Below, piece by piece: positions 48,932 to 58,521 of a stretch of 64,000 nt of DNA. The notes beneath the pieces were generated by a model. It worked only from the letters and a program-made list of their open reading frames with translations, was not told where the DNA came from and made no database searches. The translations under genes and the position numbers were made by a program. The stretch's first letter is position 1. Each line of letters starts with the position of its first letter. Origin of the DNA: Tritrichomonas musculus (Eukaryota; Parabasalia; Tritrichomonadida; Tritrichomonadidae); NCBI GenBank assembly GCA_039105265.1, contig JAPFFF010000072.1, forward strand, positions 124,001 through 188,000, read 5' to 3'.

Positions 48932-49903
48932 TTACTCAGAATCAATAGCAATGAAAGCCTGGGTAGCAATATAGCATTTGTTTCCTTTATTTCGGACCAT
49001 TCTAACATACCCTTCCTCTCCCCAAGAAGTTCCCCAAGAATTTCTAATTATCCAGAAATCAACTCCATTTTCGGTTCCATACCCAACAGCCGCTACGGCG
49101 TGATCAATTCTCGAAAACTGTCCCAAGCATTCGTCATCGTCAAGAATTCCGCTCGAATAAGACATGAAAGGCGTGTTTCCGGAGTGAATGCTGATGGAAG
49201 CGACACCGAACGATGCGATTTTCTCTTTCAAGTCGTTTTCGTCGTTCTTCACGGTGTTGATCACTTCTGTTATCTTTCCCACAGTTTTTGAGCTGTCAAA
49301 AGCGCAGTTTCCGTCGACAGCGGTGTAAGGGTACTGGTCCTCGCTATTGAAAGTTCCCTTTTGTGAATCCAGAATGTAATCAATTGCTATGTAGGCCCAG
49401 CCACTTCTACAGCCGAAGCCTGGTGAACAGTCGACCAAATTCTGCTCTGAAAAGTGAAGAAGATTGCCACTGGTAATCGCATAGGCGGTCTCGCAAGTGG
49501 CAATCGTAGAGAATGCCCAACAACTGCCGCAGTCACCTTGGTTCCTGATGGGATTTACCGTGCCTTTATCACGCCAGTCAAATGAATCTGGTGCATTTTT
49601 GACTAGCTGTGTATGATCGCGATATTTGATCGGTTTTGTTGAGAATTCTGAGCCGAGAAGAGATTTGTACTCAGATAATGTATGGCATGAGAATTGATTA
49701 ATGCCTAAACGGAAGGTTAAACCGTTCCTTCGGTTGAATTCTTGGCAATATCGATAATGAGATATGAAAAGGCCAAGACGAAAGTGATATTCATCACCTA
49801 TATAAAATTTATTGTTTGTCCTCATCCATTGGATGAATTGGCGTTCTTCAGTTGGTCTTAAATAAACTTTTGAAGATATTAAACTCGCAAAAAGAATCAA
49901 CAT
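48932..49903 (-). CDS. Papain-like cysteine protease (clan CA, C1), 323 aa
   Basis: Cathepsin-L-like proenzyme, paralogue of the one at 23.7 kb. A short hydrophobic start (MLILFASLIS) serves as signal peptide; propeptide with EYHFRLGLFISHYRYCQEFN follows. The mature part begins near SFDWRDKGTV. Catalytic residues: Q122 in RNQGDCG, C128 in CGSCWAFS, H268 in DHAVAAVGYG and N288 in IRNSWG. All canonical, so active is expected. GxCxGG is replaced by FGCRSGWA, as in some trichomonad members. Likely lysosomal or secreted digestion of host protein. Its codons are more GC-rich than those of the neighbouring spacers. A complete MITE lies about 380 bp upstream, related to the partial copy beside the other protease. 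Confidence 0.94.
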   Translation of the reverse strand: MLILFASLISSKVYLRPTEERQFIQWMRTNNKFYIGDEYHFRLGLFISHYRYCQEFNRRNGLTFRLGINQFSCHTLSEYKSLLGSEFSTKPIKYRDHTQLVKNAPDSFDWRDKGTVNPIRNQGDCGSCWAFSTIATCETAYAITSGNLLHFSEQNLVDCSPGFGCRSGWAYIAIDYILDSQKGTFNSEDQYPYTAVDGNCAFDSSKTVGKITEVINTVKNDENDLKEKIASFGVASISIHSGNTPFMSYSSGILDDDECLGQFSRIDHAVAAVGYGTENGVDFWIIRNSWGTSWGEEGYVRMVRNKGNKCYIATQAFIAIDSE

Positions 49904-50281
49904 ATTATTTTTAATTCAATTTTTTGAATACTCTATGAAAATTGAATTTAGGATATTTTTAACAAGCTTTCAATAGATCCCGAGCAAGGTCAATCTGGTA
50001 TAAATTGACCATAGTTTGATCGTTTTTGTATAAAAAAGAAAACCAAATATGATCAGAAATATTTTTATCAGAAATTTTTTATTTTTCACTATTTTACAAA
50101 TATCTCCAAATCAAAAAAGTAAAACTTATAATATTTAACAAAACTTATAATGTCTAATAATAATTTTTATATAATTTATTATTAAATATTTAATAAAATA
50201 ATTAAATTGTATGAAAAAAAAAAAAAAAATTAAATTTAGTGCTATGGATCTATGCATATATCAAATTCAAATTATTTTTAC
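49904..50281. other. 5' region of the protease gene
   Basis: Contains, on the minus strand, ATTCAAAAAATTGAATT about 13 bases and ATTCAATTTTC about 36 bases before the ATG, then AT-rich sequence up to the MITE. Confidence 0.4.
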
Positions 50282-50439
50282 TAAAGTCGAATTCAAAAGG
50301 CTTGGGACAAACTTTTTGAAAACAATAAGGTCAAAATTATAAATCTTTTAGGTCAATTTGTCACAAGCTGAATGATTTTTTTCTGAGAAACATTGAAAAA
50401 AAATTGAATGTTGACCCCAGCATTTTGAATCCGACTTTA
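50282..50439 (+). mobile_element. 158-bp MITE with ~24-bp TIRs
   Basis: The left end TAAAGTCGAATTCAAAAGGC and, inversely, the right end TAAAGTCGGATTCAAAATGC match with two mismatches, then (T/G)GGG. No certain target duplication; TA may be duplicated within the TIR tips. A partial inverse copy lies at 24751-24888. Confidence 0.8.
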
Positions 50440-50605
50440 TTTAAACTTTGAATAAATTAATATTATGGTCTTTTCGGGATTATAACGGAAATATCCACTT
50501 TAATAACGGAAATGTTCATTATGATTATGGAAAAATTATAAAAAGGATTTTCACAAAAAATTATGAAATAATCACCTTTTTCTTTTGACTTATGATTTTT
50601 TTCTT
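50440..50605. other. Short AT-rich spacer
   Basis: Contains GGTCTTTTCGGGATTATAACGG; nothing recognised. Confidence 0.35.
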
Positions 50606-51560
50606 TCAATAGCACGCATTTTTTTTAATTTTCCTGGCTTTTGGTGTCCTTTTGTATTGATTTAACAGATAATTGTCAATGCTTCTTAATTCAATCTGAG
50701 GAGATATCATTAATTCATCCACATCGCATATTCCAATTACTTCTTTTTGATATGTTAATGGGTGGTTTTTTCTCAATACTGCAACTGCTGATCTTACTGG
50801 AGCAGAATTTCCCCATGAGTGAATCTTATCACAATGAAGCTCGTGTAAATAGTTCATGGACTCGCATAGATTTGTCGTGGTCGTATTACCAATCATTTCA
50901 ACATCTGGTTCAGTTTCTTTGAAAAAACTGTCTAATTTTTTCCCTTCATTCTAAAAGAAATAATTATTTTTTTTTCATTTTTCTTTGGTCTTCCAACTTT
51001 TTTGTTTTTTCATTTCGATAACAATCGTCATGTTTACCAATCCAATGATTTGTTGCATTTAATTATTGCTTCCCTCTTTCGGCTATATCTGAGATGTAAT
51101 GAACTATAAACATAAACCATGCTAATAAATGCTTTTTGATTCCTCTAAATAAGTTTTTCCAGTGTAATTTTTGCTGAGTTTGTTTTTAGAAATCATCAAA
51201 TTTTTTGCCCAAGTTTTTTTTTTTTTTTTTTTTTTTTTTTTGAAATGACCAACTTCATGAAGCTCTACAAAATTCTTATGCTCATGAATCACGTTTTCAG
51301 AAAGGTTATCGTCATTGTGTTTTATAGTTTTCTATATATTAATATCATCTAAATTGTTAATCATTTTATTTAAAGCACCACGAAAAGCAGTTCTTTCCAT
51401 CATGTTGCTTGTTCCTGTGAATGTTCCAAAGGTTCTTTTTCCTCCAGTTTTTCCAATAGTATTAAACCCAAAGCATTCATTTACTTTCATAATATACGAA
51501 AAGCATCATGAACCGTTTCTTCTGTGATCATATGATGCATCAGATGATACATTAAGTAGT
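50606..51560 (-). mobile_element. Degenerate DNA-transposon transposase
   Basis: Minus-strand pieces in order: KVNECFGFNTIGKTGGKRTF, NMMERTAFRGALNKMINN, a stop, KTIKHNDDNLSENVIHEHKN, FVELHEVGHF, then a 28-base T run (lysines), and finally NLCESMNYLHELHCDKIHSW and SAPVRSAVAVLRKNHP to a stop at 50606. The C-terminal ESMN...R..VA.LR pattern resembles the end of Mutator- or Kolobok-like transposases. Several stops and frame changes; not active. Family is uncertain. Confidence 0.5.
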
Positions 51561-51604
51561 CCCTTTTTTCTATTCAATATTTCATTACATGAATTGTTAG
51601 CTGC

Positions 51605-51636
<32 letters not shown>

Positions 51637-52389
51637 TTTTTTTTTAATTCAAAAAGTTAAGCGACTATTTTTTTATATACGTTTATGTTCGTTTATTTTT
51701 GAAAAAAGTTAAGTGAAAACTTTACTGGCTTCAAAATGACAAATAAAATTATATTTAGATATTTTAAGCTGCGCAATTAGAATACATTTCAAATAAACTT
51801 TAATCTTTAAGCTTTTTTATAGAAAAATAACAAATTGGAAATAATTCGAAAAATTAATATTTTTGGTAATCTTCTCTTTTATTAGTAATTACGGATTTCC
51901 CTCTTGAATATATCTTAATGAGTATATACTTGATTTGTTGGTGATAGTTTCAACTAGTATTAAAGATACATTTTTTTCTCAAAATTTTTAATTCTTTTTT
52001 TTTTCTTAGTAGGAGCAAAGAAATCTTATTTTTAGAGCACACTTTTTTATATACCATATTGTTGACAACAGTATGCCATTTTTTCTATCAGATATTACAT
52101 TCAAAAAACATTGATTTTTTTATTTTCTAAATTATCACTGATATAATTTTGCAATTGCAAAATTTAACTGGTAAAATTTCTTAATTAGATCACAATGAAT
52201 AAGAAACAATGAATGAAAAAGATCAACATTAATTTTTTTGTGAAAATAAAAACTTCGTCATTTTTTGTGTTTCTGCACAAGATATGCAATAATCATAAAA
52301 TTTATATGCTTTAATGATATAATTTAAGAAATTTATTTAAATTGGAACGATATTTAAAGTAAATTATAGTAGTATAGGGTTGGCTTATA
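51561..52389. other. AT-rich spacer with a 28-base T run
   Basis: A second run of 28 T's lies at 51606-51633; otherwise no gene or repeat recognised. Confidence 0.45.
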
Positions 52390-53993
52390 ATGGAAGTCTT
52401 AGTTGTAGAACAAATTTTGTCGTAGGTAGTGAAAATTTTGCTAAATAACATGAGAATGTAAAAACGAGATAAAACCTCTCCTCAAGTCGGTTAAGCGGGC
52501 CGAATGTAAGTGTATAAAAATAATTTTCGTATGTGCTGGCTGAACTGAACATGGGAAGGTAGAAATTCGATGATTAAAAGATTTTAAGAATATGTAGAAA
52601 TTATTTTGTAAAAAGGCGATTCATCTGTTGCGAAATTAGAAGATTTTGTTTGTAAGAGCATCTTAATTACTCAGAAAAGCGATTTGGTGGAATTCTGATC
52701 AGTTTTATATGCATAGGACAATAATAAAAATATATAAATAAAGTTCTCAAATATTGAAAGCATATTGGTAAATGATATGAAGTATTGAATTATCGCAAAC
52801 TCATTGAGATTGTGTAAAATACGGGTATGTTATAATTGAGGTTTTGGATGAAAGAAACAAATTTAATGGTTTCAGGTATGCAAAATTAAGGTTTGCAGCA
52901 GTTTTGAAATATTATAATGATTATGATCGAGAAAGAAAAAAAGATGCACCAAAATATAGGAAGTTTGATGAGCACCATAAGATATTTGAGTAAAAAGTAC
53001 TGGTATGATTTTGTTTGAAATTTAAATAATAATACTTTTTTTATTTCTAAATATAATTATTTTTTAACTTTATTATGGTAGAATTCAAAAATACTCTAGA
53101 CCTTGGAAATGTCATTGATGGATGGTAGTGGGGAAAAAATAGGTTTTCAGAGGGTATTTGTCAAACAAAATTATACCAACAAGGTTTATTTTGAGTTCAC
53201 AAATTCAATGAACCTTATTCATAATCATAAACTAAGTCCGATTTCATTCTTTCATAAGACAGTTGATAAAATAAAGTTCACATACACAATACCAAAATTG
53301 CAGAGTATTTTAATAGAAAGAAAAATATTCAAATCACAACTCAACAAGTATCATATTTGGTAGATAAGAATAAATACAAAAAATCCAGAAACAGATAAAT
53401 TAATTCATAAAATGATTAACGAGAAAGGAGAGTATAAGCTATACCCACCAGATGAAGAAAATAAAATTAACTACAGAAAAACTATAGCAACATTCACAGT
53501 AAATGATTTAAATAATTTGAAGAATGATGGTGATATGATTTGCCTTGACCCTCCTTATCCATCACTCACGTCAAATTGGACATCGATACCAATTTCTTGG
53601 GTTGGCTCAAGTAGGGATTTGTTATCTGGAGGGGTAGTTTTTTTCAGCAATGTCACGGCTGATCTCTATGAATGGATTATTAAAACACTAATTTATGATT
53701 TGCCATGCGCTCCAATATTAAAAATTATATGTTCCGCCGATGATCTTATTTTGGATTCAGCTTGGAATCAAATAATCCATAATCCGAAAAGTTGCCATAT
53801 ATAAAGAATAATTTGTATATGGTACAAGTATAAACAGTTTAAAGATCTCATTAAAAAGTCAGGTTTGTTTGCCAAGGACCAATGCGAAATTCTGGAAAAG
53901 TTCATTGAACTTTTTTCAACCAGAAATTGCACTAAATGCAATGATTTAGTTAAACAAATAAAAAGTAATCATCAATTGAAAATAGATTAAATA
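52390..53993 (+). mobile_element. Degenerate Mutator-like (MULE) transposase
   Basis: Plus-strand pieces are collinear. First a worn N-terminus (KGDSSVAKLEDFVCKSI near 52610, RYAKLRFAAVLKYYNDYDRE near 52880). Then MDGSGEKIGFQRVFVKQNY with HNHKLSPISF, and last the MULE core: GDMICLDPPYPSLTSNWTSI, PISWVGSSRDLLSGGVVFFS, TADLYEWIIKTLIYDLPCAP, KIICSADDLILDSAWNQI. The aspartates in LDPPYP and CSADD stand where MULE catalytic residues lie. A last helical piece ends near 53990. Multiple stops and frame changes break it. MULEs are known in Trichomonas vaginalis, so a parasite-borne family is likely. Confidence 0.6.
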
Positions 53994-54829
53994 CTTCAAC
54001 GAGAGCATTTACGAAAAATTTGGTAATACAGCTATATATTGATGTTAAGCCTTTAATTTTTGGAACAGATGAGTCGGGTTTATTTATTTATTTTTTTCAT
54101 TTTTGGTGATCTTTTATCCGTTACTTGATTTCAAAGCTACTTTACAAAACAAATAATAATTGCATTTTATAATAAATATATGCAAGAAATTTTTTTATAA
54201 TATAAAAAATAGAAAAATATTTGGATTAAAATTAATGAATATTTATATATTTGTGTTTTAAATAATAACAGGAACTATTCAATTATTCACTAGGTTTAAA
54301 GTAGGAAATTCGTCAATAATTTTTTTAATTAAAACATTTTATATTTTTATATATATTATACTTGGATTATATAATGATTTATGTAATTATTTATATGTTC
54401 ATTTTCAAGATATGAATTTAATATATTTTTGTGAGTATAAATAGCTTTCCTTCTGAATTTTTATACTTTCAATAGAAATATAAAAATATGATTATTTATT
54501 CATAAAAATGTATTATATGCCTATATTAATATTCATATCAGTTAAAACATATTTTATTAGTTTATATTTTAAATTATTATATATTTTTAACTCTTATGAT
54601 TAAGAAAATTAATATTATTTTTCAATATATACAAATTAATAAAAAATCAATTGAATTTAAAATCATATTTCATTAGATCGTTCTGAAATATCTGATACTG
54701 GCTTGCGTGTTAGAATTAAAACTAGAAAATACTATAAATACAAAATAAAAGTCAAAAAGAATTGTGAAAACAAAAATATATTATTAATTGGCTACAAAAA
54801 ATATCTGGTGGCATTTGCACTTGATATGA
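53994..54829. other. AT-rich spacer
   Basis: Extremely AT-rich (54.1-54.7 kb). No gene recognised. Confidence 0.5.
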
Positions 54830-55643
54830 TTCCGAGAAAATCTTTATTTGGAAGAAATGATTCTGGAATTATTATATCAGTAAATGATGAACATTCATTG
54901 AATGCACCTTCACCAATTGATGTAACTGACGTTGGAATTGTAATTTTCGTTAATGATCAACATTCATTGAATGCTCCTTCAAAAATTGATGTGACTGATG
55001 TTGGAATTGTAACTTCGGTTAATGATCAACATTAATTGAATGCGCCTTCACCAATTGATGTAATTGATGCTGAAATTGTAATTTTCGTTAATGATGAGCA
55101 TTCATTGAATGCAAGTTTGCCAATTGATGTAACTGATGCTGGAATTATTATTTCAGTTAATGATGAACATTCATGAAATGTGGAATCTACAATTGAAGTT
55201 ACAGAAGATGGAATTATGATTTGTGTTAATGATCAACACTAATTGAATGCGCCTTCACCAATTGATGTAATTGATGCTGAAATTGTAATTTTCGTTAATG
55301 ATGAGCATAATTGGAATGCATATTCTTCGATTGATGTAACTGATGTTGGAATTATTGTCTCAGTTAATGATGAACATTCATGAAATGTGGAATCTACAAT
55401 TGAAGTTACAGAAGATGGTATTGTAATTTTGGTTAATGATGAGCATAATTGGAATGCATATTCACCAATTGATGTAACTGATGTTGGAATCGTAATTTGA
55501 ATCATTTTTTTGCATCCATGAAAACATTTTGGAACAATTTGAATTTTGGTATCAGTAAACAAAAGATTGATTATTTCAATATTGTTTCTTTCTGCTGCAA
55601 GATGTAAAGCGGTTACATAAAAAACAACCCAGAATATTTTCAT
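54830..55643 (-). pseudogene. Ankyrin plus BspA-LRR gene remnant
   Basis: From ATG 55643 the minus strand starts mid-ankyrin (VTALHLAAERNNIEIINLLF), joins FTDTKIQIVPKCFHGCKKMI and then standard 23-residue BspA-type LRRs (PTSVTSIGEYAFQLCSSLTK and similar). A stop at 55239 and another pair near 55030, each in a repeat where AFNECSSL is expected, end the frame; LRR units continue to about 54840. Ankyrin joined to BspA LRRs is a known trichomonad arrangement. Without full ankyrin upstream it is a 5'- and 3'-decayed copy. The repeats resemble those in the intact gene at 58.5 kb. Confidence 0.7.
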
Positions 55644-55739
55644 TAAATAAAATATAAATTTTATTTAAATTTATTATTTCTCTTTTATATCAAAATTTTT
55701 GTTTTTCAAGAAATTTTCAACAATGTTAATGCATTATCA

Positions 55740-56083
55740 TGGAAATGTAACTTGACTTCTTTTTTCTAGTTCTCGTAAAACGCCAATTCCACCATGATTT
55801 AATGGAAAACCAATATCGAACCATATTGATCAACTTTATCAATTGTTGATTTCCATGCATCTGCATGCTTTTGACTATATAATGCACATGTTCTTTTCCA
55901 CTTTCCCACTTTCCATTGTATAAACGAAGCCAGGAATAATGAGACCAACTTCTCATTTTGCCAAATTTTCAATTATTTTAAAGTAATGAAGGCCTTGGGG
56001 TTCCATCAGGTTTTCCCATGAATTCATTGACAGGGGATCTCATGAACTTGTTTTTGATAGTCATTGGGCCGATTTTCAAAGGA
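55740..56083 (-). pseudogene. NADH:flavin oxidoreductase (old yellow enzyme) N-terminal fragment
   Basis: On the minus strand PLKIGPMTIKNKFMRSPVNE with FMGKPDGTPR is the typical start of NADH:flavin oxidoreductase/NADH oxidase. It is followed, in shifting frames, by ENLAK, EVGLIIPGFVYTMESGKVEK, SQKHADAWKSTIDKVDQYG and NHGGIGVLRELEKRSQVTFP. These match the first ~110 residues of the TIM-barrel FMN domain, where QINHGG is conserved. At least three frame changes or stops; the rest of the barrel is missing. The enzyme family is thought to be of bacterial origin in trichomonads. Preceded by a poly-A run at about 56083-56102 that may mark a junction. Confidence 0.72.
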
Positions 56084-56170
56084 GGAAAAAAAAAAAAAAA
56101 AAATGAAGTAAAAAATAAATTGATATGATTGTTTCAAATTGAATTGTTTTAAAAAAGAATCTATTCATTA

Positions 56171-56481
56171 GACCTTTTTATAAAAAGAATTTTTTTTTGC
56201 GATAAAGTATACTTTTTAGCGATAATGTCCACTTTTTCATAAAAAAAGAACTTTTTCACTTAAACAAATGAAGCTTTAAATCTTAAAAATAAACTGATAA
56301 ATCATAATTTATAATAGCCAAAATATATTGTATGCTTGTCTAGAATCATATAACATTGGTTTTAAATAATATTTCTAATTGCTTTGCGTTTTTGTGAAAA
56401 AGTTCATTTTTATGAAAAAGTGATCATTATCGCTAAAAAGTATTCTTTATCGCAAAAAAAATTTCCTTTTATAAAAAGGTC
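56171..56481. mobile_element. 311-bp foldback MITE, ~89-bp TIRs, TA target duplication
   Basis: Arms at 56171-56259 and 56394-56481 are near-perfect inverse copies sharing GACCTTTTTATAAAA, TGCGATAAAG, ACTTTTTAGCGATAATG and CACTTTTTCATAAAA. TA flanks both sides (56169-56170 and 56482-56483), as for Tc1/mariner-type insertions. The 134-bp middle is noncoding. Confidence 0.88.
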
Positions 56482-56801
56482 TATTATTTTTCAAATAATA
56501 ATTTCCATTAAAATTTCTCTCTTTCTTTCCTTTTTAATGATTGGACATATAGTTGCGATATTCAAAAATGCATAAAGAAAAAATGGTAGGTCGGCCATTT
56601 GAATAGTCATTTTTTTTGTTATGAATTTAATCATATCTGCAAAATAGCATTATTTATGAAGTTGTATTAAATTTTAGATATAAAAACTTATATTGGAATG
56701 CTTCTTTGATAAAAAAATAATTTTCACAAAGTTTTATTCATTAATAAAATTAAGGTCTTTTGAAAAAATATTTATATATAATATTACTAAATAAACAGGA
56801 A
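56482..56801. other. Spacer before tRNA-Leu
   Basis: AT-rich; nothing recognised apart from the tRNA's own region beginning at 56802. Confidence 0.4.
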
Positions 56802-56876
56802 GGTTGTTTGGACCGAGCGGCCGAAGGCATTCGACTTAGGATCGAGTTGACGTGGGTTCGACTCCCACAACAACCA
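56802..56876 (+). tRNA. tRNA-Leu (anticodon TAG), short variable arm
   Basis: Acceptor arms GGTTGTT/AACAACC pair fully. The D-arm holds CCGAGCGGCC as in leucine tRNAs, with one extra base compared with the usual. The anticodon stem TTCGA/TCGAG encloses CTTAGGA, giving TAG. The T-arm GTGGG TTCGACT CCCAC is perfect, with A as discriminator. The variable region is only about five bases, while eukaryotic leucine tRNAs normally have a long arm. No intron, CCA not encoded. 75 nt. Confidence 0.85.
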
Positions 56877-56883
56877 TTTTTTT
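56877..56883 (+). terminator. Pol III T-run after tRNA-Leu
   Basis: Seven T's follow the discriminator base directly. Confidence 0.75.
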
Positions 56884-57213
56884 GTCCTTTTTTTCAGATT
56901 TGCTATTTAACTCTAGTCAACTTTCCAAAAAAGCTCATGTTATTTTCCTGTATGATTAAGTCTAGTTTATTTTATAAAATTTTATTACAAAGCAGAAAAT
57001 ATGAAAAACCCAATTTTTTTAAAAATTATTTTTATTATAAAATTTAGTATTTATTTAAATTTAGGAAACAAACAATTCCCAGAATCTTTGTAACATAATA
57101 TATCTTTTTTAAAAATAACCAATCTTGAAAAAGATTATATCATGTTACTCAAATTTCTTGGCATCAGTTTATTTCCATAAAATTTCTATCATAAATCATT
57201 AATTACGATAGAT
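56884..57213. other. Spacer after tRNA-Leu
   Basis: AT-rich, with a stretch of mixed sequence at 56890-56990; no gene recognised. Confidence 0.4.
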
Positions 57214-57960
57214 TTACTTAGAATTTTTATTTTTGCTTGTAATTTTATCTTTAACATATTTTCTTGATAATCGATCAGCAAGCCTAAGCGGCTCAGGCTC
57301 CCTGAAATGACACAATCGCTTGACAATTTCAATTGAGCTATCAAAATCAATGAGATTGCCAGGAGAAATATAAATTGGGCTGAAATTTTCAATTTTTGTA
57401 GTTTTCATTACGGCGCAACGAACATTTCTACCATTTTCAATGACATGATTCAAAATAATCGTATCGCCTACATTTTTACATGTTTGTTGAGCTTTTTGAA
57501 TTACACTTTTTCTAGGGAAATTTGTTCCAATTGATAGAAAATTCTTAAAAACACCAATCGTTGGAATTTGCAGCTCGACACCGACGTAGCTTGCGAGACC
57601 AAGTCCACGGGGATGCCATTCTCCACTTCCATCGCATAAAATTACGTCCAATTTGATGTTTGACATATTTTTGCAAAATTCTCGATATAATGAAATAACA
57701 ACAGGTCCTTCACGAAAGCACAAAAGACCGGCCTGATATTTGAAATCAACTTTCATTTCAGTACATTTTTGGTATATGACTTTTAGGTTGTCTTGACAAT
57801 CAACAACTACAAAACAACCAACAATAATTCCATCTCTATCTGTTAAATCGGCACCGCCAATGTATCGATACTTGTCAATGCGAGGCGTGTTGTTAATTTT
57901 AGATTCCATACTACATTGAATTTTAAAGAGTTTCTCATTCGTTTGAGAGGATTGAAGCAT
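57214..57960 (-). CDS. Endonuclease V, 248 aa
   Basis: DNA/RNA repair nuclease that nicks near inosine (deaminated adenine). The fold signature is complete: D38 in YIGGADLTDRD, E84 in LCFREGP, D110 in LCDGSG, H116 in GEWHPRGLGLASYVGV, and QIPTIGVFKNFLS where bacteria have PTIGVAK. The three acids and H116 are the metal-binding and catalytic set. Length is close to the human and bacterial enzymes. The ATG at 57960 (MLQSSQTNEK) is the first in frame; earlier in-frame codons are non-ATG. A lysine-rich end (SRKYVKDKITSKNKNSK) may help nucleic-acid binding or nuclear import. Divergent from the kinase-LRR gene across a 560-bp AT-rich spacer. Confidence 0.93.
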   Translation of the reverse strand: MLQSSQTNEKLFKIQCSMESKINNTPRIDKYRYIGGADLTDRDGIIVGCFVVVDCQDNLKVIYQKCTEMKVDFKYQAGLLCFREGPVVISLYREFCKNMSNIKLDVILCDGSGEWHPRGLGLASYVGVELQIPTIGVFKNFLSIGTNFPRKSVIQKAQQTCKNVGDTIILNHVIENGRNVRCAVMKTTKIENFSPIYISPGNLIDFDSSIEIVKRLCHFREPEPLRLADRLSRKYVKDKITSKNKNSK

Positions 57961-58521
57961 TATGCTTTTATAAAATTTTGTCAATTTTTTTGAAAGAATA
58001 ATGAAAATTTCAATTGAAATTTCAATTGAAAATTTTTTTCATTCTATAAATTCATGATTGCCGATGTTAAAATTAAAAAAACTGATTTAATCTTCAAAAG
58101 ATATATTATATAATAAAATCGATATAGACCATTTATTAGCTTATTGCTTTTTTTATAGTGATATTATTCTTATCTCTTGCATAAAATTATAAGTACATTT
58201 TGTAATGCATTTAATATATGAATTAAAACAATATATATTGCTTTGCATTCATTTAATATCAAAATAAAACATCTATTATGTGTGGGATTAAATACTAATT
58301 AAGAAATTAATATAATTACATACCAAATGAATTCAATTAAATTGATTTTTATTTTATTCAAAAAATTAAAGATTCAATTGAATTATTTGAATTGAATTAG
58401 AATAAAAAAATATTTACAGGTTATAGTGATTATTTTAATAAATTTATCCGTTTTTTTTTTCTTTTGAAAAAAATTGAATTAAAATTTGTATTAAAGGCGA
58501 AATATTTGATTTGTAAAAATA
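57961..58521. other. Shared 5' spacer of endonuclease V and kinase-LRR gene
   Basis: A bidirectional promoter region by position. On the minus side TCATTATTC lies about 45 bases before the endonuclease ATG; on the plus side AAAAAATTGAATTAAAA lies about 50 bases before 58522. Otherwise AT-rich. Confidence 0.4.
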
